49,487 nucleotides of DNA from Chloroflexaceae bacterium (GCA_025057155.1 JANWYD010000025.1:1-49487); one strand, 5' to 3'. Shown: positions 15,067 through 23,800, counted from the first letter of the stretch. Made by a program: numbers and translations. Notes: generated from the sequence alone by a model not told the origin.

Positions 15067-17528
15067 TGAGCAACCCCGCGGCCACTCCTGATAGAGCGGC
15101 GCCCCCTGGGAGCGTGGAGATTCCCTCCAGCATGCCTATTCTGGCGCTGCCCAATGGTGTGCTCTTCCCCGGAGCCGTGCTGCCTCTGGCCGTCGGAGGC
15201 GACCCCTGGGTGCGCCTGGTGGATGACGCCGCGCTCGGTTCGCGCTTCATCGGCCTGTTCCTGCGCACCGCGCCTGGCGACACCTTCGACCCGGCCACCC
15301 TGGCCGCCACGGGGTGCGCGGCGCAGATCGTGCGCCTGCTGCGCCAGCCTGACGGCAGTGTGCAGATGCTGCTCGAGGGCCACGCCCGCATCGCCATCGA
15401 GCAGATCGTCACCACCGCGACCTATCCCGTCGCCCGGGTGCGGGTGCTCACCGAGCCGCCCCCCGACGCCGAGACCGAGACGCTGGCGCGCACAGCGCGC
15501 GTGGCCTTCGAGGAGGTGGTGCGGCTCAGCCCCTCGCTGCCCGATCAACTCGCCATCATCGCCGCCAACATTCCCAATCCCGGCACCCTTGCCGACATGA
15601 TCGCTGCGAACCTGGGGCTGCGTCCGGCAGAACAGCAGCAGGTTCTCGATACGCTGGACATTTCGGCCCGGCTGCGCCTGGTGATCGGGTTCCTGGAGCG
15701 CGAACGGCAACTGCTGGATATCGCCAATCGCACCCGCGAAGACATGGCCCGCAGCCAGCGCGAGTATGTGCTGCGCCAGCAACTCGAAACGATCAAAAAG
15801 GAACTGGGCGAGACCGATGAGCGTGGGGCCGAAATCGCCGACCTGCGCAAGCGTCTCGAGGAGGCGGGGATGCCCGAAGTAGCGCGTCGCGAGGCCGAGC
15901 GCGAACTGGCGCGCCTGGAGCGCATGCCCCCCGGCGCCGCCGAGTATACCGTCAGTCGCACCTACCTGGACTGGCTGCTCGGTCTGCCCTGGAACAAGAG
16001 CACGCGCGACAATCTGGATCTGGAGCGGGCGCAACGCATCCTCGACGAGGATCACTACGATCTGGAGCAGATCAAGGAGCGCATTATCGAGTTCCTCGCC
16101 GTGCGCCGCTTGCAGTTTGAACAGGGCGATACCGAGGCTCGCAGCCCCATCCTCTGCTTCGTTGGCCCGCCCGGCGTGGGAAAGACCAGTCTGGGGCAGA
16201 GCATCGCCCGCGCCCTGGAGCGCAAGTTCGTGCGCGTCGCCCTCGGCGGCATTCGCGACGAGGCCGATATTCGCGGCTTTCGCCGCACCTACATCGGCGC
16301 CATCCCCGGACGGATCATTCAGGGCATTAACAGCGCCGGAAGCAATAACCCCGTGCTGATGCTGGATGAGGTGGATAAGATCAGCGCCGGCATTCAGGGG
16401 GACCCGGCTGCGGCGTTGCTTGAACTGCTCGACCCGGCGCAGAATAGCACCTTTGTTGATCGCTACCTGGACGTGCCCTTCGACATGAGCCGGGTGCTCT
16501 TCATCTGCACCGCCAATCAACTCGACACCATCCCCGGCCCGCTCCTCGACCGCATGGAGGTGTTGACCCTGGCCGGCTACACCGAACAGGAAAAGCTGCA
16601 CATCGCGCGGCGCTACCTCATTCCCCGACAGGTGCAGGCTAACGGTCTGGCCCCCCGCAGTGTCGCGCCCGCGCCCGCCGCCCCTGGCGAGACGCCGCCG
16701 AGCAACCTGCCCGACCAGGATGCGCTGGAGCGCGGCCACGCCCCCGAGTTGACTGACTCGGCTCTGCGGCGCCTGGTGCGCGAGTACACTCTCGAGGCGG
16801 GCGTGCGCGACCTGGAGCGACGCATCGGGACCATCTACCGCAAAATGGCCACCCGTCGCGCCACCGGCAAGCTCCTCCCGGAACGCATTGACGGCGCCGA
16901 CCTGGAAGACCTGCTCGGCCCGCCCCGGCGTCATGGCGGCATGATCCTCGGCGACGACGAGGTCGGCGTGGTCACCGGTCTGGCCTGGACGCCGGCGGGC
17001 GGCGATGCCTTGCTGGTGGAAGCCAGCGTGATGCCCGGCAACGGCCAGTTGATCCTCACTGGCCAGCTTGGCGATGTGATGCGCGAGTCAGCCCGCGCCG
17101 CACTGACGTATGCCCGCTCGCGGGCCGGCGAACTCGGCATTGACCCTGATATGTTTCAGAAGCGCGACATTCACATCCATGTGCCTGCCGGGGCCGTGCC
17201 CAAAGACGGCCCTTCGGCGGGGATCACCATCGCCTGCGCCATGATCTCCGCCCTTACCGGACGCAAAGCCTATAAGCGCGTGGCGATGACCGGGGAGATC
17301 ACCCTGCGCGGCCGGGTGCTGCCGATTGGGGGGCTCAAAGAGAAGCTCCTCGCCGCCCAGCGCGTGGGGGTCACCCGCGTGCTCATCCCCCGCGATAATG
17401 AACCCGATCTACGCGACGTGCCCGAAGAGACCCGCGCCGCGCTGGAGATCGTTGCGGTGGAGCACATGGACCAGGTCCTGCCGCACGTGCTCTACCCCGC
17501 GGAGACGCCTGTCGCTGAAACGGTGTGA
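15066..17528 (+). CDS. lon: ATP-dependent protease Lon (LonA)
   Basis: The 820-residue protein has the full LonA architecture: N-terminal substrate-binding domain (PILALPNGVLFPGAVLPLAV from about residue 22), coiled-coil helical region, AAA+ module and serine protease domain. Walker A is GPPGVGKTS near 367 and Walker B MLDEVDK near 432. The catalytic Ser is in KDGPSAG near 716 and the Lys in GGLKEKLLAA near 759. About 30 residues rich in Pro and Ala (APAPAAPGETPPSN) are inserted in the AAA lid, before ELTDSALRRLVREYT. The start ATG overlaps the hsp20 stop, and GGGAGGG lies upstream. It degrades misfolded and regulatory proteins, consistent with its chaperone neighbour. Confidence 0.97.
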   Translation: MSNPAATPDRAAPPGSVEIPSSMPILALPNGVLFPGAVLPLAVGGDPWVRLVDDAALGSRFIGLFLRTAPGDTFDPATLAATGCAAQIVRLLRQPDGSVQMLLEGHARIAIEQIVTTATYPVARVRVLTEPPPDAETETLARTARVAFEEVVRLSPSLPDQLAIIAANIPNPGTLADMIAANLGLRPAEQQQVLDTLDISARLRLVIGFLERERQLLDIANRTREDMARSQREYVLRQQLETIKKELGETDERGAEIADLRKRLEEAGMPEVARREAERELARLERMPPGAAEYTVSRTYLDWLLGLPWNKSTRDNLDLERAQRILDEDHYDLEQIKERIIEFLAVRRLQFEQGDTEARSPILCFVGPPGVGKTSLGQSIARALERKFVRVALGGIRDEADIRGFRRTYIGAIPGRIIQGINSAGSNNPVLMLDEVDKISAGIQGDPAAALLELLDPAQNSTFVDRYLDVPFDMSRVLFICTANQLDTIPGPLLDRMEVLTLAGYTEQEKLHIARRYLIPRQVQANGLAPRSVAPAPAAPGETPPSNLPDQDALERGHAPELTDSALRRLVREYTLEAGVRDLERRIGTIYRKMATRRATGKLLPERIDGADLEDLLGPPRRHGGMILGDDEVGVVTGLAWTPAGGDALLVEASVMPGNGQLILTGQLGDVMRESARAALTYARSRAGELGIDPDMFQKRDIHIHVPAGAVPKDGPSAGITIACAMISALTGRKAYKRVAMTGEITLRGRVLPIGGLKEKLLAAQRVGVTRVLIPRDNEPDLRDVPEETRAALEIVAVEHMDQVLPHVLYPAETPVAETV

Positions 17529-17537
17529 AACTATTTC

Positions 17538-17570
17538 GGATACTGGATTGCCGTATCTGGCGTCCCGAAG
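17538..17570 (+). repeat. GGATTGCCGT-type post-stop repeat, copy 1
   Basis: CGGATACTGGATTGCCGT, followed by GGCGTCCCGA, ten bases after the lon stop. The second half matches the copy at 45103-45126. Confidence 0.45.
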
Positions 17571-17758
17571 GAACCGGTAACAGGGCCGTGGAAAGTCGGT
17601 AGAATGGCGTTCCTCCTGACGTATTTACTGGTGAGGAGATTGACGGGAAGACCGATGGCGATCTATATTGTTCGACCCCGCAACGGGCTAGCTGTGCGCG
17701 CAGCAAACCTGATCGGCAGGGCTTTACCGAGCCGGCACGCCAGGCGCAGATCGCCGCA

Positions 17759-18841
17759 GTGCAGGAATTGCAGCAGCAGGACCCCGTTCAGCAAGAACTG
17801 CGGGCCTGGTTCGCGGAAGAACCGCAACGGGTGCGCTTCTACGGCCCTGTAACCGGCAACCGGATTGTTGATCTGGATCCGGAGGAGGTCGAACGTCTGC
17901 GCCAGGAGATCCCTGGCGACATGGTTGTCGCCAATCAACCGATCAGTGTCATTCATCCACGCCAGACCGCGGGGCGCAAGGTCAGCCTCGAGGAAGATGA
18001 CTACTGGCATCTACGCGCGATCGGGCTCGAAGCGGCGCGTAGCAACGGGTTTCAAGGCAGCGGCCGCGACGTGCGCGTGCTGGTGCTTGATACCGGCATT
18101 GACGAGAGCCATCCCGAATTGCAGGGTAAAATCGAACAGGCATGGTTCTTCGACCCGGAGACGTTGCAGATCAGAGCGATTACGAGTTATGATAGTGATG
18201 GACATGGAACCCACGTGACCGGCCTGATCTGCGGCGATACCGTCGGGGTCGCCCCTGGAGCGCGGATCTGGAACGGTCTCATGCTGCCCCGGCGGCGAGG
18301 CACCATTGCGAGTTTCGTAACCGCTCTCGAATGGGCGGCGCAGCACGCGGAAGTCCAGATCGTCAACATCTCCGCTGGCATTCACGGGTACGTTGATGAC
18401 CTGCACGACTCGATCGCCACGCTTTTGAGCGTAGGTGTCCTGGTGGTATGCGCAACGGGGAATGAGGGTGTCAATCAGACGCGCAGCCCGGGCAATTATG
18501 TGGAAGTGCTCTCCGTGGGCGCTACGACCCGGCAGGGACGGGTTGCCAGTTTCAGCAGCAGCGGCACCCTGGTGGTCAATAATCACCAGTACAGTGTTCC
18601 CGATGTGGTGGCGCCGGGAGCGGGGGTCTTTTCGAGCGTCATCGGGGGAGGATACGAAGCTTGGGACGGCACTTCGATGGCAACGGGAATCGTTTCCGGT
18701 CTCGCCGCGCTTATCCTCGAACGCTATCCAGCCATTCGCGTCCCCGACCTGCTCGATACAATCATGAGCACCAGCCTGGAACTCGAGCAGGTCGCCGTGC
18801 GGCAGGGATACGGGCTCGTGCAGGTGGTGGCAGCATTATGA
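17759..18841 (+). CDS. Subtilisin-like serine protease (S8), 5' end possibly frameshifted
   Basis: The catalytic set is complete: Asp111 (VLVLDTGID), His149 (DGHGTHVTG), Asn235 (ATGNEG) and Ser306 (GTSMATG). Residues 1-70 resemble the second half of an I9 propeptide (VDLDPEEVERLRQEIPGDMVVANQPISVI). The annotated start is a GTG without a clear ribosome site. The same frame is open upstream to 17603 without an ATG. A different frame offers ATG 17655 with GGGAAG before it and a plausible propeptide start, MAIYIVRPRNGLAVRAANLIG. A one-base deletion near 17710-17725 would join the two, so the gene may be shifted or have a sequencing error. No signal peptide is visible. It overlaps the next gene by 4 bases (ATGA). 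Confidence 0.85.
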   Translation: MQELQQQDPVQQELRAWFAEEPQRVRFYGPVTGNRIVDLDPEEVERLRQEIPGDMVVANQPISVIHPRQTAGRKVSLEEDDYWHLRAIGLEAARSNGFQGSGRDVRVLVLDTGIDESHPELQGKIEQAWFFDPETLQIRAITSYDSDGHGTHVTGLICGDTVGVAPGARIWNGLMLPRRRGTIASFVTALEWAAQHAEVQIVNISAGIHGYVDDLHDSIATLLSVGVLVVCATGNEGVNQTRSPGNYVEVLSVGATTRQGRVASFSSSGTLVVNNHQYSVPDVVAPGAGVFSSVIGGGYEAWDGTSMATGIVSGLAALILERYPAIRVPDLLDTIMSTSLELEQVAVRQGYGLVQVVAAL

Positions 18842-19257
18842 AACTTACCGGGATCGATATGAGCAAGATTGATGTGCAGTTGAAAAAGGCGCTTCGCAAC
18901 GCCAAACCCGATGATGTTTTCCGGGTGGTGATGACCTTGCAGCCAGCGACCGCGCTTGAGTCTGGCGTGCCAGAGTTTGAGCTTGACCCAACGCAGTTTG
19001 AGACGCGCGAGGAGTACCGACGGGAGTTGATCGCCGCGCGCCAGCGAAAAATGGACGCGGCGCTTCACGACACCCGCGAGGAGCTTGAACGGCTCCTGCC
19101 GGAGGTGCACGGCGGCAAGTTGAGCCATACGGTGGTCGTCGAAGGTCCGGCCAGACAGCTTATCTCGGCCCTGCAACTCTCCGGGGTGAGCCATGCCTCG
19201 CTCGATCAGCCATTGCACCTCGTCGAGCCACGGCAGTCCTCACCTGAGAAGGCCTGA
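18838..19257 (+). CDS. Small protein coupled to the subtilase, I9 inhibitor-like
   Basis: The 139-residue product starts at an ATG inside ATGA, overlapping the subtilase stop. Two segments, VFRVVMTLQPA (about residues 28-38) and SHTVVVEGPARQLISALQLSGVSHASLDQP (about 98-127), follow the strand-helix-strand pattern of I9 propeptide inhibitors, in which the last strand enters the protease active site. A helical charged region (REEYRRELIAARQRKMDAALHD) is inserted between them. The inferred role is a stand-alone chaperone or inhibitor of the upstream protease. No exact family was recognised. Confidence 0.6.
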   Translation: MKLTGIDMSKIDVQLKKALRNAKPDDVFRVVMTLQPATALESGVPEFELDPTQFETREEYRRELIAARQRKMDAALHDTREELERLLPEVHGGKLSHTVVVEGPARQLISALQLSGVSHASLDQPLHLVEPRQSSPEKA

Positions 19258-19307
19258 GCCCGTTGGACTGTGCTGAGCATGGCCTCCAACGGGCTGCCGG
19301 CGCCAGG

Positions 19308-19565
19308 CTACTTTCGCCCCCGCTCGATCAGCGTGATCGTCCGCGGGCCGCCGGTGTTGAAGACGCATACCTCGGCCCGTAGACCGCAAGCGCCGCAACC
19401 CCCGCCGCACACTTCTCCGTCGGCAAGCTGCAAGCGCCCTTTGCGCACCCAGAAGGCAAGCATATCCTCTAACACGCCCGGATCGACCCCCAGCCGCTGG
19501 CTTAATTCATTGAGCCTCACCGGGCCGCCGGCCGTTTCTAGCGCCTGTAAGACCTCGTGTAGCAA
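19308..19565 (-). CDS. feoC: FeoC-like winged-helix protein
   Basis: The 85-residue protein has a winged helix (LNELSQRLGVDPGVLEDMLAFWVRKGRLQL, about 17-46) followed by a loop with five cysteines: CGGGCGACGLRAEVC. The family places an Fe-S or metal-sensitive site there. It usually binds FeoB and affects its stability. It lies 10 bases after the membrane half of FeoB and is the last gene of the iron operon. Confidence 0.85.
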   Translation of the reverse strand: MLHEVLQALETAGGPVRLNELSQRLGVDPGVLEDMLAFWVRKGRLQLADGEVCGGGCGACGLRAEVCVFNTGGPRTITLIERGRK

Positions 19566-19575
19566 GCGCGCCTCC

Positions 19576-21312
19576 TCACCAACCCAGCAGCCGCCCGCCC
19601 TGGAACACCAGCAGGGCCGCCAGCCAGGCCACCACGAACTGCCCGATGATGCTGACCCACATCCAGCGGCTGCCGAACTCGTGGCGCGCGGCGGCCACGG
19701 TGGTCATACACGGGGTATAGAGCAGCACGAAGACCAGGAAGGCCAGCGCGGCCGCGGCCCCGTGACCGGCGCTGCTCGCCTCGAAACCCGCCCGCACCGC
19801 GGCGGCCAGCCCCTCCGGAGCCATCTCTTCTTCTTCCTCAGGGGCCTCCAGATCGACGCCGATGACCCCCGGCAGCGCCCGCAGCGCGTCGCCCGTGGCG
19901 CTGACCAGGCCGCCAGCGATGCCCAGCAGATCCTCGCCGAAGGTCGTCGGCGGCGTCTCGGCTTCCTCCTCCAGCTCCGCTACGGCATAGGTCTGCCCCA
20001 GGGTGCTGACCACCACCTCTTTCGCCACGAAGCCAGTCAGCAGGGCGCCGCTTGTCTCCCAGGCGCCGAAGCCCAGCGGCGTGAAAACCGGCGCGGCGGC
20101 GCCCGAAATGGCCGCGAAAGCGCTGTGCTCCACAGGCGTATGGGCGAAGCGGCCCTCGCCCCGCACCGGCAGCGCCAGCAACAACCAGACCACGATGCTC
20201 GTCGTCAGGATGATCGTTGAGGCCTTGCGCAGAAACGCCGCCGTGCGCTCCCACATCTGCCGCCAGACGCCCCGCGGCGTCGGCAGACGGTAGGGCGGCA
20301 ACTCCAGCACGAAGGGCGCGGGAGGCTGATTGCGGAACAGGGTGCGCCGGAGCAGCACGCCTATCAGGATCGCCACCGCGATCCCCGTGAGGTAGAGGCC
20401 GAAGATCACCAGTCCGGCCTGGGCGGGAAAGAAGATCGCCGCGATCAGCACGTAGACCGGCAGCCGGGCGCTGCAACTCATAAACGGCACCAGCAACCCG
20501 GTGAGGACGCGGTCGCGCCGACTATCGAGAGTGCGGGTAGCATAAATGGCCGGCACCGAGCAGCCGAAGCCGACGATCATCGGCAGGAAGCTCTTGCCAT
20601 GCAGGCCCAGGGCATGCATCAGCCGGTCCATCACAAAGGCGGCGCGGGCCATGTAGCCCGAGTCCTCCAGCAGGGCCAGGGCGAAGTAGAGGGCGAGCAG
20701 CACCGGGACAAAGACCAGCACCCCGCCCACCCCGGCTATCACCCCGTCCACGAGCAGCGACTCGAGCCAGCCGCCCCCCAGGCCCAGCGCGCCCAGCAGG
20801 GCGATGGTCCAGGCGCTGACCGGCCCGCTCAGGGTGGCATCGATCCAGTCCACGAAGGGAGCGGCGACATCGGTGGTGAGCTTGAAGACCACCCACATCA
20901 GCGCCAGGAAGATGGGGATGCCCAGCCAGCGGTGGGTCACCACCCGGTCAATGCGGTCGGAGAGGGTCAGGGGAGGCGCGGCGGGACGGGTGAGGGCCTG
21001 CCCGGCCAGGGCGTGCACGAAGCGGTAGCGCTGATCCACCAGGGCAACGTCGAGGTCCTCGCCGTAATGGGGGGCCAGGCGCTCGCGACTGGCGGCGAGG
21101 GCCGCGGCGACCGCCGGCCCGCCCAGACTCTCGGCCTCGGCCAGCAGAGCCTCATCGCCTTCGAGAAGCTGGATGGCGAGCCAGCGAAGCGGGTAACGCT
21201 CCGCAAGGGCGGGTATGGCCCGCAGGGCCGCGACCAGACGCTCCAACTCCGTTTCGATAGGCGGCGCATAGCGCAAGGGGACAGCGGGAGAAGCCAGAGG
21301 AACGGCGGTCAT
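19576..21312 (-). CDS. feoB: FeoB membrane domain (ferrous iron permease), separate gene
   Basis: The 578-residue product starts with a helical linker (residues 1-110, which resembles the guanine-nucleotide dissociation inhibitor region) and contains the two Gate repeats of Feo[15 protein letters not shown]...[23 protein letters not shown] and [12 protein letters not shown]. It has many membrane helices and ends with [21 protein letters not shown]. It should import Fe(II). The G domain is missing and is encoded by the upstream gene; the start ATG overlaps that gene's stop (ATGA). An acidic insertion, APEEEEEM, lies before the last helices. Confidence 0.93.
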   Translation of the reverse strand: MTAVPLASPAVPLRYAPPIETELERLVAALRAIPALAERYPLRWLAIQLLEGDEALLAEAESLGGPAVAAALAASRERLAPHYGEDLDVALVDQRYRFVHALAGQALTRPAAPPLTLSDRIDRVVTHRWLGIPIFLALMWVVFKLTTDVAAPFVDWIDATLSGPVSAWTIALLGALGLGGGWLESLLVDGVIAGVGGVLVFVPVLLALYFALALLEDSGYMARAAFVMDRLMHALGLHGKSFLPMIVGFGCSVPAIYATRTLDSRRDRVLTGLLVPFMSCSARLPVYVLIAAIFFPAQAGLVIFGLYLTGIAVAILIGVLLRRTLFRNQPPAPFVLELPPYRLPTPRGVWRQMWERTAAFLRKASTIILTTSIVVWLLLALPVRGEGRFAHTPVEHSAFAAISGAAAPVFTPLGFGAWETSGALLTGFVAKEVVVSTLGQTYAVAELEEEAETPPTTFGEDLLGIAGGLVSATGDALRALPGVIGVDLEAPEEEEEMAPEGLAAAVRAGFEASSAGHGAAAALAFLVFVLLYTPCMTTVAAARHEFGSRWMWVSIIGQFVVAWLAALLVFQGGRLLGW

Positions 21313-21851
21313 CGCGCCACCTCCTTGAACGCAGGCTGCGCCGGGCGGATCGAGGCGGCAACCAGATCGCGCAGGGTCGCCTTCAACTCGTCAAGGCCCT
21401 GGCCCTTACTGGCAGCCATCACTACCACCGGGGCGCCGAGGGCTGCAGCCAGGGCCTCGGGGTTCAGGCGCAGACCGCGCGCGGCAGCCACGTCGGCCAT
21501 GTTCAGGGCCAGCACCAGGCGCGCTTCGGCTTCGAGCAACTGGGCGGTCAGATAGAGGTTGCGTTCGAGATTGGCGGCGTCAAGCACGTTGACCACAGCG
21601 TCGGGCCGTTCGCGCACGATGAAATCGCGGGCGATCTGTTCCTCCGGCGAACGGGCGGCCAGACTGTAGGTTCCTGGCAGATCAACCACGGTGATCTGAT
21701 GCTTGCCGAGGATCAGGCGACCCTCTTTGCGCTCCACCGTCTTGCCGGGCCAGTTGCCTACGTGCTGGCGCATACCGGTGAGGGCGTTGAAGACGGTGCT
21801 CTTGCCGACGTTGGGATTGCCGGCCAGGGCGATGGTCACCTCACGCATCAT
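21309..21851 (-). CDS. feoB: FeoB G domain (GTPase), separate gene
   Basis: The 180-residue protein carries all G motifs of FeoB: G1 GNPNVGKST, the G2 region [13 protein letters not shown]3 DLPGTYSL, G4 LNMAD (in place of NKxD, as in FeoB) and G5-like [10 protein letters not shown]. It ends soon after the G domain. Together with the gene after it this makes one complete FeoB. The double ATG at the start leaves two possible starts three bases apart. It overlaps feoA by 11 bases and the membrane gene by 4. Confidence 0.93.
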   Translation of the reverse strand: MMREVTIALAGNPNVGKSTVFNALTGMRQHVGNWPGKTVERKEGRLILGKHQITVVDLPGTYSLAARSPEEQIARDFIVRERPDAVVNVLDAANLERNLYLTAQLLEAEARLVLALNMADVAAARGLRLNPEALAAALGAPVVVMAASKGQGLDELKATLRDLVAASIRPAQPAFKEVAR

Positions 21852-22089
21852 GCGGCTCCTCTCCAGTCACGAGAACCATCTGCGCGAGCCCGTAGCTCAG
21901 GGCCAGGCGCGTATCGCCGACCGCCACCAGCAGCGCGCCGCCATTGTCGCGCAGCACCGTCACCGTCGTGCCAGGGGTGAGGCCCAGTTCGGCCAGGCGA
22001 TGCGCGGCGCGCTGGCCGCCCTGGATGGCCACCAGACGCACCGTGGCGCCTTCGCCGGCAAGGGCCAGAGGCAAAGTGGGGATGGACAT
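21841..22089 (-). CDS. feoA: FeoA family protein, second copy
   Basis: The 82-residue SH3-like protein shows the FeoA pattern: [36 protein letters not shown] (residues about 10-46) and [12 protein letters not shown] near the end. FeoA proteins assist FeoB-mediated Fe(II) uptake. It overlaps the first feoA by one base (TGATG) and the feoB G-domain gene by 11. Confidence 0.9.
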   Translation of the reverse strand: MSIPTLPLALAGEGATVRLVAIQGGQRAAHRLAELGLTPGTTVTVLRDNGGALLVAVGDTRLALSYGLAQMVLVTGEEPHDA

Positions 22090-22328
22090 CAGGCAGGCTC
22101 CACGACAACCAGCCGGGCCTCCTCCTTGCGAAGCGAGAGCCGGTAGCCTTTCACGGTCACTTCGATCGGATCGCCCAGGGGGGCGACTGCGGTCAGTGTC
22201 ACGTGCTCGCCGGGCACCAGACCCATCGCCAGCAGCCGGCGACGAAACTCGCGATCGCCCCCCAGCCGGCGAACTACGGCGTTCTGGTTCCGGGCAAGCC
22301 GGTCAAGGGTCACTTCAGAGACGCTCAT
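22089..22328 (-). CDS. feoA: FeoA family protein, first copy
   Basis: The 79-residue product has the FeoA SH3-like fold: GGDREFRRRLLAMGLVPGEHVTLTAVAPLGDPIEVTVKGYRLSLRKEEA, with the VKGY(R)xSLRxxEA ending typical of canonical FeoA. It is the first gene of the operon feoA-feoA-feoB(G)-feoB(TM)-feoC. It lies 17 bases after a DtxR-box-like palindrome. Confidence 0.92.
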   Translation of the reverse strand: MSVSEVTLDRLARNQNAVVRRLGGDREFRRRLLAMGLVPGEHVTLTAVAPLGDPIEVTVKGYRLSLRKEEARLVVVEPA

Positions 22329-22344
22329 AGGATAGCGACCAATC

Positions 22345-22360
22345 TTTGGGTAAACCTTAA
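22345..22360. promoter_or_regulatory. Candidate DtxR-type operator at the feo promoter
   Basis: TTTGGGTAAACCTTAA, an imperfect palindrome resembling the DtxR box pattern TTAGG...CCTAA. It lies between the -10 of the feo promoter and feoA, where a bound repressor would block transcription. A near-identical site is at 22499-22516. Confidence 0.6.
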
Positions 22361-22365
22361 CAGCA

Positions 22366-22395
22366 GGTATACCAGAGCGAGTCCCAGCCTCTCAA
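22366..22395 (-). promoter_or_regulatory. Promoter of the feo operon
   Basis: On the minus strand TTGAGA (22390-22395, 5 of 6), 18 bases, TATACC (22366-22371), with TGG before the -10. The start would be near 22359, inside the candidate operator. Confidence 0.65.
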
Positions 22396-22454
22396 GTAAC
22401 GCCGGGGCAACTTCAGGTAGAGAAATGAAAACCCATCCCGGCGCGAAAAGGCGC

Positions 22455-22483
22455 TTGACAGGGCGGAAACGGCGGCGTATGCT
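22455..22483 (+). promoter_or_regulatory. Promoter pointing toward the DtxR-type gene
   Basis: Perfect TTGACA (22455-22460), 17 bases, TATGCT (22478-22483). The palindrome at 22499-22516 begins just downstream of the predicted start. A leader of over 400 bases would precede the regulator gene, crossing the repeat region. Confidence 0.55.
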
Positions 22484-22498
22484 GGCCCCGACAAGGAA

Positions 22499-22516
22499 TT
22501 TAGGGTAAACCTGAAA
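22499..22516. promoter_or_regulatory. Second candidate DtxR-type operator
   Basis: TTTAGGGTAAACCTGAAA shares the core GGGTAAACCT with the site at 22345-22360 and has the TTAGG...CCTGAA half-sites of DtxR-type boxes. Confidence 0.6.
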
Positions 22517-22576
22517 TCAGTGGTTGGTTGGGTCAGGTAAGGCGGGACGGCAGGACGACCCCGGCAGGGCGATCGT

Positions 22577-22862
22577 GATAAGGATTAAGAATTGAATCCG
22601 GCATACCACATACCACGCTTATCCTTGCGACGGCATCGCTCGCTAAAGCCCTCGCTCAGGACATGGATGCCCCGCGGAGGCTTTCATGAACTCAGCAAGG
22701 GCTTATGAAGATGAATATAAAGCAGTATTCGCCGTATAGCCCGGCGGCTGAAGCCGCGGGCTACCGATGCGAAGCTCGCCTTCGCGGGCTATACCGGATT
22801 AAATTCTTAACCTTCATTAGCCCGCAGCGTTGGGCGATACCAGATGTAATTCTTAACGATCA
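22577..22862. repeat. MITE-like region: one inverted and two direct copies of a 25-30 bp element with an inner cruciform
   Basis: The unit TACCGGATTAAATTCTTAA occurs at 22791-22816, again as a variant at 22836-22862, and as its reverse complement at 22577-22606, so the outer parts form imperfect terminal inverted repeats. Inside, GTATAGCCCG (22734-22743) and CGGGCTATAC (22785-22794) are exact complements enclosing further GC-rich hairpins. No transposase is present. The region fills most of the space between the feo promoter and the DtxR-type gene. Confidence 0.55.
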
Positions 22863-22910
22863 TGAAAGTTGCCCTGCCAGGGTTGCCAGGATCGCCCTGC
22901 CAGGTCGCCC

Positions 22911-22919
22911 TGATATGGT
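22911..22919 (+). promoter_or_regulatory. Extended -10 directly at the regulator's start codon
   Basis: TGATATGGT (TGN before TATGGT) ends 9 bases before ATG 22929, so the mRNA would be leaderless or nearly so. No ribosome site is seen before this ATG, in agreement. No -35 is apparent. Confidence 0.35.
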
Positions 22920-22928
22920 ACAGACCCT

Positions 22929-23657
22929 ATGAGCGAAAGCGTCGAAATGTACCTGGTGATGACGGCGCTGTCACGCCGGGCGCCGGACCAGCCGGTGGCG
23001 GTGTCGCATCTGGCAAGCCGGCTGGGAGTGACGCAAGTCTCGGCGATCGAGATGTGCCACAAGTTGAGCGAGCGGGGGCTGATGCACTATCAGCCCTACA
23101 AGGGGGTCACCTTAACTGAGGCGGGGGAGGCGCAGGCCCAGGCGATCCTCTCGCGCCGGCGCCTGTGGGTGATCTTTCTGGTGGAGAATCTGGGCATCGC
23201 CCCCGAGGAGGCCGACGACCTGGCCTGCCAGCTCGAGCACATCACCTCGGAGCGGCTGGTGACGGCCCTGAAAGCCTTTCTGGAGCGCGCGCCGGCGTCC
23301 GGGTCAGAATGGGAGGCGGCGGGCGAGCCCGAGGCGCGCCCGCTGGACGCCTGCGCGGCAGGGGCGCGGGGCCGCCTTGCCGCCCTCGGCGTGCCGCCGG
23401 CTGCCGAGGCGTTTCTGCGGGGCCAGGGCCTGGCGCCGGGCGTTGAGGTCGAGGTGCAGGCGATCGGGGCCGACGGCGCGGTGCTCCTGGCGGTCGAGGG
23501 GCGTCCGGTTGCGCTCGCGCCGGCCCTGGCCGCGGGCATTACCCTTGCCGCAGCGCCCCGCTCGCAGACGCGGCAGGAAGCCTGGGCCCGTTGCAGCGCC
23601 TTCTGGGCGTGCCTGCGGGGCGAAGCCCGTGCCTGCGCCCCCGGCGCGCCAGATTAG
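22929..23657 (+). CDS. DtxR/MntR family metal-dependent regulator with a C-terminal FeoA-like domain
   Basis: The 242-residue protein has an N-terminal winged helix (VSHLASRLGVTQVSAIEMCHKLSERGLM, about 22-50). A metal-binding dimerisation domain follows with the ligand motif CQLEH near 98-102. The C-terminal SH3-like/FeoA-like domain starts near residue 150 (GLAPGVEVEVQAIG). It should bind Fe(II) or Mn(II) and repress iron uptake when metal is plentiful. The divergent feo operon and the two palindromes between them make it the likely feo regulator. The last 40 residues (RQEAWARCSAFWACLRGEARACA) are cysteine-containing and unusual. Confidence 0.9.
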   Translation: MSESVEMYLVMTALSRRAPDQPVAVSHLASRLGVTQVSAIEMCHKLSERGLMHYQPYKGVTLTEAGEAQAQAILSRRRLWVIFLVENLGIAPEEADDLACQLEHITSERLVTALKAFLERAPASGSEWEAAGEPEARPLDACAAGARGRLAALGVPPAAEAFLRGQGLAPGVEVEVQAIGADGAVLLAVEGRPVALAPALAAGITLAAAPRSQTRQEAWARCSAFWACLRGEARACAPGAPD

Positions 23658-23800
23658 CGCACTGAGCGGAATGCTTGATGCACCAGGACGCTGAGCGATT
23701 CCAGATGGGCAGAAAAGCCAAAAGCCGCCCCCAACCTGTGGGTAATGCACAGGCATATACCACCGGGGGGACAGGAAAAGCGCCAGCAACTGCAGAGAAA

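Noticed and set aside
15009-16934. 641-codon open frame on the minus strand across lon
   Set aside because: It is a shadow of the lon coding strand; the translation is low in complexity with no domain, and Lon is certain on the plus strand.
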